Shown here: positions 59,895 through 64,000 of the stretch, in pieces
Layout: each line of letters opens with the position of its first letter
Position numbering within the stretch: position 1 is the first letter of the stretch
Origin: UBA1672 sp033851915
GTDB lineage: Bacteria > Pseudomonadota > Alphaproteobacteria > Micavibrionales > Micavibrionaceae
NCBI GenBank assembly: GCA_033851915.1
Contig: JAWSVM010000001.1
Coordinates: forward strand, 620,001-684,000
Length of the DNA: 64,000 nucleotides
Direction: 5' to 3'
Program-made: the position numbers and the translations under genes
The notes under the pieces: model-generated
Told to the model about the DNA's origin: nothing
Seen by the model: the letters and a program-made list of their open reading frames with translations, nothing else
Databases searched by the model: none

Positions 59895-61607
59895 ATGGCT
59901 AAAGTTGCCGCTAATTTAATTGATAAAGAGGACTCCGTAGAGTTTGCAGCTCTACTTGGAGAAACCATCGGAAAAAATGAAAAATTCGAGGGAAGTGTTG
60001 TAAAAGGCATTGTTATTGCTCTGGAAGCAGATCACGTTATTGTTGATGTTGGTTTGAAATCAGAGGGACGTGTCCCACGTTACGAATTTTCAAAACCAGG
60101 TGAAGACCCGGAAATAAATATTGGAGATACCGTTGAAGTATACGTTGAACGTATGGAAAACAGAAACGGTGAATCTGTTCTTTCGCGTGAAAAAGCACGC
60201 AGAGAAGAAGTTTGGATTGAACTGGAGAAAATGCATGCAGATGGTGAACGTGTTACGGGTACTATCTTTGGTCGTGTAAAAGGTGGTTTCACTGTTGATC
60301 TTGGTGGCGCGGTTGCGTTCTTGCCGGGTTCACAAGTTGATATCCGCCCCGTTCGTGACATCGAACCATTGATGAACACACCACAGCCGTTCCACGTTCT
60401 TAAAATGGATCGTAGCCGCGGAAATATCGTTGTGTCTCGTCGTTCTATTCTTGAAGAATCACGTCAAGAGCAACGCAGTGACTTGCTTAAGAATTTGGCT
60501 GAAGGTCAAGTTCTTGAAGGGATCGTTAAAAATATCACAGATTACGGCGCGTTCGTTGATCTTGGTGGTGTTGATGGTCTATTGCACGTTACCGACATTT
60601 CCTGGAAACGCGTTAACCACCCATCTGAAGTTCTTCAGATTGGTCAAACTGTTGACGTTCAGGTTATTCGCTTTAACGAAGAAACACAGCGTATCTCATT
60701 GGGAATCAAACAGCTTGGTTCTGATCCTTGGGAAAATGTGGAAGCTAAATATATTGAAGGCCAACGCTTTACAGGTCGTATCAGTAATATCGCTGACTAT
60801 GGTGCTTTTGTTGAGTTGGAAGATGGCGTTGAAGGTTTGGTTCACGTTTCTGAAATGTCTTGGACGAAGAAGAACGTACACCCAAGCAAGATCGTTTCTA
60901 CTTCTCAGGAAGTGGAAGTGGCTGTTCTTGAGGTTAATATGGAGAAACGCCGTATTTCCCTTGGTTTGAAACAGTGTCAGGAAAATCCTTGGATACAATT
61001 CGCGGAAGACAATAAAGTAGATGATGTGATTGAAGGCGAAGTTCGCAATATCACAGAATTTGGTTTGTTTGTTGGTCTTACAGAAGAAATTGACGGTATG
61101 GTTCACCTATCCGATATTTCTTGGGAAGATCAAAGCGAAGAGATTTTGAAGGACTTTGAAAAAGGTGCTGTCGTTAAGGCTAAAATCCTTGAGCTTGACC
61201 CTGAGCGTGAGCGCGTTGCTTTGAGTATCAAAGCATTGACAGAAGATCCATACAAAGGTGCACTACAAGGCGTTGTTAAAGGCGCAGTGGTAACATGTAC
61301 GGTTTCTGAAATCACTGGTTCTACTGTTGAAGTAGAGTTGAGCGATGGCGTTACAGGTACGATTAGAAAAGCTGATCTGTCGCGTGAGCGTTCAGAACAA
61401 CGCCCTGATCGTTTTGCTGTTGGTGAGAAAGTTGATGCGAAAGTAATTTCCGTTGACAGAAAATCACGTAAAGTGACACTTTCAATCAAAGCACAAGAAA
61501 TTGATGAAGATAAGCAAGCAATGAAGGACTTCGGTTCAACAGAAAGCGGTGCATCTCTTGGTGATATTCTTGGTGCGGCGTTGCAAGGCAAAGACGAGAA
61601 GAAATAA
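59895..61607 (+). CDS. rpsA: 30S ribosomal protein S1
   Basis: S1 binds mRNA at the 30S platform to help initiation. The 570-residue protein carries six S1 (OB-fold) repeats; repeats 3 to 5 are easy to see from ITDYGAFVDLGGVDGLLHVTDISW, IADYGAFVELEDGVEGLVHVSEMSW and ITEFGLFVGLTEEIDGMVHLSDISW. AAAGGA lies before the ATG at 59895, which decides the start; the longer frame from 59823 adds an unlikely N-terminus. A strong terminator follows. Confidence 0.97.
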   Translation: MAKVAANLIDKEDSVEFAALLGETIGKNEKFEGSVVKGIVIALEADHVIVDVGLKSEGRVPRYEFSKPGEDPEINIGDTVEVYVERMENRNGESVLSREKARREEVWIELEKMHADGERVTGTIFGRVKGGFTVDLGGAVAFLPGSQVDIRPVRDIEPLMNTPQPFHVLKMDRSRGNIVVSRRSILEESRQEQRSDLLKNLAEGQVLEGIVKNITDYGAFVDLGGVDGLLHVTDISWKRVNHPSEVLQIGQTVDVQVIRFNEETQRISLGIKQLGSDPWENVEAKYIEGQRFTGRISNIADYGAFVELEDGVEGLVHVSEMSWTKKNVHPSKIVSTSQEVEVAVLEVNMEKRRISLGLKQCQENPWIQFAEDNKVDDVIEGEVRNITEFGLFVGLTEEIDGMVHLSDISWEDQSEEILKDFEKGAVVKAKILELDPERERVALSIKALTEDPYKGALQGVVKGAVVTCTVSEITGSTVEVELSDGVTGTIRKADLSRERSEQRPDRFAVGEKVDAKVISVDRKSRKVTLSIKAQEIDEDKQAMKDFGSTESGASLGDILGAALQGKDEKK

Positions 61608-61641
61608 AAATATTTAAATTGTTTTGAATATAGTTTTAAAG

Positions 61642-61668
61642 AGCCGGCATTTATTGTCGGCTTTTTTG
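61642..61668 (+). terminator. Rho-independent terminator after rpsA
   Basis: AGCCGGCA (61642-61649) pairs with TGTCGGCT (61655-61662), one G-U pair, around TTTAT, and the stem runs into a T-run. It lies 34 bases after the rpsA stop and separates it from ihfB. Confidence 0.85.
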
Positions 61669-61797
61669 CAATGTCTAGAGAAAAAAGTGTTTTTAATCAA
61701 TGCGTTTTGCTTGACGCGTTTGCTGGAATAATGCAATCTACAAGCATCCGAGTTCAATTTTTAATTCTTTTGTTTATAAAAAGAGGTGTGTTTCGAT

Positions 61798-62079
61798 ATG
61801 ACAAAGTCAGAACTGATACAGCGTTTAGCTGATTTAAATCCGCATTTGTATTTGCGTGATATCGAAAAAATCGTAGAAACGGTATTCAACGAAATTTCTG
61901 ATGCTTTGGCAAATGGTGATCGTGTGGAGCTTCGAGGCTTTGGCGCATTCTCTGTAAAGCACCGTGATGCGCGCGTTGGCCGTAATCCACGTACCGGTGA
62001 AACGGTTCAAGTTGCTGCGAAACGCTTACCGTTCTTTAAGACGGGCAAGGCTTTGCGCGAGAAATTAAATGGTAAATAA
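61798..62079 (+). CDS. ihfB: Integration host factor subunit beta
   Basis: IHF-beta bends DNA with IHF-alpha in replication, recombination and sigma-54 transcription. The 93-residue protein starts MTKSELIQRLADLNPHL and contains the arm GRNPRTGETVQV with the intercalating proline. AGAGG lies before the ATG at 61798, favouring it over an earlier in-frame ATG at 61786. It sits after rpsA, as in most proteobacteria. IHF would be a natural partner of RpoN, encoded at 45 kb. Confidence 0.95.
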   Translation: MTKSELIQRLADLNPHLYLRDIEKIVETVFNEISDALANGDRVELRGFGAFSVKHRDARVGRNPRTGETVQVAAKRLPFFKTGKALREKLNGK

Positions 62080-62084
62080 ATAAG

Positions 62085-62423
62085 ATGGCAGTTCTTCGGT
62101 TTCTTTTAGGAATTGTTATCACAGTTTGTATTGCTGTCTTTGCGGTGCTTAATCGTGATGCTATTTCCGTGACATGGAACCCGTTTTTTGATGATTCTGC
62201 TGTGATGCTGCCCATATATGTTTTGGTTTTGGCCTCGATGGCTTTTGGCTTTATTCTCGGAGGGCTTCTTGTCTGGATAAATGCAAGTAACCTCCGCAAA
62301 GAAAAACGTAGGCAGAAGCGTGATATTAAATTATTAGAAAAAGAAGTCGGGCGTTTAAAAGAAGGTAAGCTGACCTCCAGCATGCCTGCGACGGATATTT
62401 TCCCTGCATTACCTGTAAAATAG
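62085..62423 (+). CDS. lapA: LapA-domain (DUF1049) membrane protein
   Basis: The 112-residue product has two membrane spans (about 3-20 and 42-65) and a C-terminal coiled coil (about 68-95, KEKRRQKRDIKLLEKEVGRL), the layout of LapA/YciS. In E. coli LapA works with LapB in control of LPS synthesis through LpxC; lapB is not seen here. It begins five bases after ihfB and ends eight bases before pyrF, so it is in an operon with both. Confidence 0.85.
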   Translation: MAVLRFLLGIVITVCIAVFAVLNRDAISVTWNPFFDDSAVMLPIYVLVLASMAFGFILGGLLVWINASNLRKEKRRQKRDIKLLEKEVGRLKEGKLTSSMPATDIFPALPVK

Positions 62424-62431
62424 AGAATCAT

Positions 62432-63127
62432 ATGACATCTCAGCCAAAAATATTTTGTGCCATTGATACGGCGGATCTTGATCGTGCCTGCGCATTATCT
62501 GCGCAAATTGCTCCTGTTACGGGCGGGATAAAGTTGGGGCTTGAATTCTTTAATAATTTTGGCCCGCAGGGAATTGAACGCGTGTTAGAGGCTTGCCCAG
62601 AGGCGCAGCTGTTCATTGACCTAAAATTCCATGATATTCCCAATACAGTGGCAGGTGCGGTGCGCGGTATCTGCAGCAATTTTGCACCGGCTTATCTGAA
62701 TGTTCATGCTTCCGGCGGGGTGGCGATGATGCGCGCGGCGAAAGATGCGTGCGGCGCGGATACGAAATTACTGGCGGTGACGATACTCACCTCTTTGGAT
62801 GCGCAGGCTATTGCCGATATTGGGTATGGTCATGATGAGGTTGCCGCGCAAGTGGAGCAGCTTGCATTACTGGCGGAACAATCAGGGTTAGATGGTGTTG
62901 TGTGCTCCGCGCATGAAATTACGCGGTTGCGCAGTGTGTGCGGTGATGATTTTGCACTAATGGTGCCGGGGATTCGCCCAAAGGGAAGCGCGCAGGGCGA
63001 TCAAAAACGCGTGATGACACCGATTGACGCCCTTGATGTGGGAGCCACGCATTTGGTGATAGGCCGCCCGATTACGGGCGCCGCCGATCCAGCGAAGGCA
63101 GCGGCAGAGATCTTGGGTACATTGTAA
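62432..63127 (+). CDS. pyrF: Orotidine 5'-phosphate decarboxylase
   Basis: PyrF makes UMP from OMP. The 231-residue TIM-barrel enzyme has IKLGLEFF near residue 30, the catalytic FIDLKFHDIPNT block with the Lys-Asp pair near residue 65, VHASGG, and the phosphate-binding VPGIRP and LVIGRPIT segments near the end. It follows lapA in the ihfB-lapA-pyrF-trpF block. Confidence 0.96.
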   Translation: MTSQPKIFCAIDTADLDRACALSAQIAPVTGGIKLGLEFFNNFGPQGIERVLEACPEAQLFIDLKFHDIPNTVAGAVRGICSNFAPAYLNVHASGGVAMMRAAKDACGADTKLLAVTILTSLDAQAIADIGYGHDEVAAQVEQLALLAEQSGLDGVVCSAHEITRLRSVCGDDFALMVPGIRPKGSAQGDQKRVMTPIDALDVGATHLVIGRPITGAADPAKAAAEILGTL

Positions 63128-63143
63128 AAAGGGAGGAATGTTT

Positions 63144-63947
63144 ATGGATCGTTATCAACCGACGTTTGAATCGAAAGAAACAGCGTGGAATATCGGAGAT
63201 TTTCTCGACGCAACAAAAGCTGAGTTTTGGAAAATTTTTAAGCCATTAATGCCTTTTATTGCGGCGTGCCATATTCTTGATGCTGTTATTTCGGATTTAT
63301 TCTTTGCGGAGAGCAAAAATGGTTTTTCTCTGTTTAGTATTATTGCGGCTTATTTTGTGACGGCGCTGGTGATTACATGGCATCGCGTTGTTATCCATGG
63401 GTCGGATAATTATACACCTATGAACCCTTTCAAACCGAAGCGTCATGAGCTTGTCTTTGTCGGAATGGGATTTTTACTTGGTCTTGTGATTGTTGTGATT
63501 GATAATGGGCTTGTCTTTGGGACTACTGTTACAGATTCGTCAATTATGATACTTATTGCTGCGGTAGTGAGTTGTGCGCTGATATATATGTTTTACCGCG
63601 TGTGTTTTTATTTTCCGGCAATGGCCGTGAATGCGGGCATTACCTTGTCTCAGGCCTTTCGTTTGACGCAAGGCTATGTGTGGAAAATTATTAGTTCAAC
63701 ATTTAGGGCGGCATTTTCTTTTATTCTTATGTTGGTTGTATTTATATTTGCTATGGGCATGCTTTTAGTCTTGGTTTCTGTTGTTTTCCCATTGCCATTT
63801 GGCAGTGTTCCCGCGATTTTAGGTTTGTTTATAACATTGCCTGTGAAACTGTATTTTGTACCATTACTGACAATTATCGGTGTGACCGCGTTATCGAATT
63901 ATTATCTTTACGCGATCCAGAATGAAGAAGGTGCAGTTGAGGGATAA
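63144..63947 (+). CDS. Polytopic membrane protein of unknown function
   Basis: The 267-residue product has about six hydrophobic segments, from near residue 33 onwards, after a soluble N-terminus MDRYQPTFESKETAWNIGDFL. No family is recognised; the general look (helices, many Phe and Val, no charged pores) resembles YciC/DUF-type membrane proteins, but I do not assign one. GGGAGGA touches an ATG at 63138, so the ATG at 63144, six bases later, is the better start. Its stop TAA shares a base with the trpF ATG. Confidence 0.7.
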   Translation: MDRYQPTFESKETAWNIGDFLDATKAEFWKIFKPLMPFIAACHILDAVISDLFFAESKNGFSLFSIIAAYFVTALVITWHRVVIHGSDNYTPMNPFKPKRHELVFVGMGFLLGLVIVVIDNGLVFGTTVTDSSIMILIAAVVSCALIYMFYRVCFYFPAMAVNAGITLSQAFRLTQGYVWKIISSTFRAAFSFILMLVVFIFAMGMLLVLVSVVFPLPFGSVPAILGLFITLPVKLYFVPLLTIIGVTALSNYYLYAIQNEEGAVEG

Positions 63948-64000
63948 TGTCGCTTAAGAAAATCACAGCTAAAATATGTGGGATTAAAACGCCGGAAGCT
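63947..64000 (+). CDS. trpF: Phosphoribosylanthranilate isomerase, 5' end only
   Basis: An ATG at 63947 overlaps the previous stop and opens an 18-codon frame to the window edge. The residues ITAKICGIKTPEA match the N-terminus of TrpF, which carries the catalytic cysteine in KICGI. The position after pyrF fits the alphaproteobacterial trpF-trpB-trpA block, which would continue beyond the window. Confidence 0.85.
   Translation, partial: MSLKKITAKICGIKTPEA

Noticed and set aside
60430..60969. A 179-codon plus-strand frame inside rpsA
   Set aside because: Out-of-frame shadow of the repeated S1 domains.

Overview
The window is a stretch of bacterial chromosome, most likely from an alphaproteobacterium, possibly a Micavibrio-like lineage (the lineage is inferred; no rRNA is present to confirm it). 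Supporting signs are conserved alphaproteobacterial neighbourhoods: kdsD-lptC-lptA-lptB-rpoN-hpf-ptsN, cmk-rpsA-ihfB-lapA-pyrF-trpF, pheA divergent from a membrane-anchored cytochrome c, DUF1150 beside Hsp20, and an NDUFS6-like zinc finger protein. Coding density is high. I found no tRNA, rRNA, insertion sequence, integrase or CRISPR array, and no gene-free stretch longer than 300 bases.

Layout. 1-9.6 kb: a truncated aminotransferase, a small secreted protein, a GT4 glycosyltransferase, a 1430-residue orphan protein, tag, a DUF3137 protein and a membrane protein. 9.6-11.3 kb: ABC-F protein EttA. 11.5-20.5 kb: three consecutive full-length DotA/TraY-family proteins (type IVB secretion / IncI conjugation inner-membrane component), the most unusual feature here. 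20.6-24.6 kb, minus strand: lptF-lptG and mlaA-mlaC, for outer-membrane lipid transport. 24.8-30.6 kb: pepA, a KamA/EpmB-like radical SAM enzyme, holC, cytochrome c, pheA and a small protein built of two repeats. 31-35.3 kb: ftsK, lolA, recR. 35.4-40.6 kb, minus strand: an isolated phage-like small protein, a polysaccharide export locus (Wza-like, tyrosine autokinase, two membrane proteins) and a REC/degenerate-GGDEF regulator. 40.8-48.3 kb: rnd, kdsD, lptC, lptA, lysE-like, lptB, rpoN, hpf and a ptsN lacking its phosphorylatable histidine. 48.3-54.7 kb: DUF1150, Hsp20, zinc finger protein, prepilin-like protein, cysS, folE, pyrC and a Bacteroidota-type methyltransferase. 54.8-64 kb: a GGDEF/EAL protein, aroA, a lipoprotein, cmk, rpsA, ihfB, lapA, pyrF, a membrane protein and the first codons of trpF.

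Much of the window serves the cell envelope: LPS transport (LptA, B, C, F, G; KdsD), phospholipid trafficking (MlaA, MlaC), lipoprotein transport (LolA), polysaccharide export and the DotA array. The candidate unusual system is the triple DotA/TraY array, with the large orphan protein 4.4 kb upstream as a possible but unproven partner. No other type IVB secretion gene is in the window.
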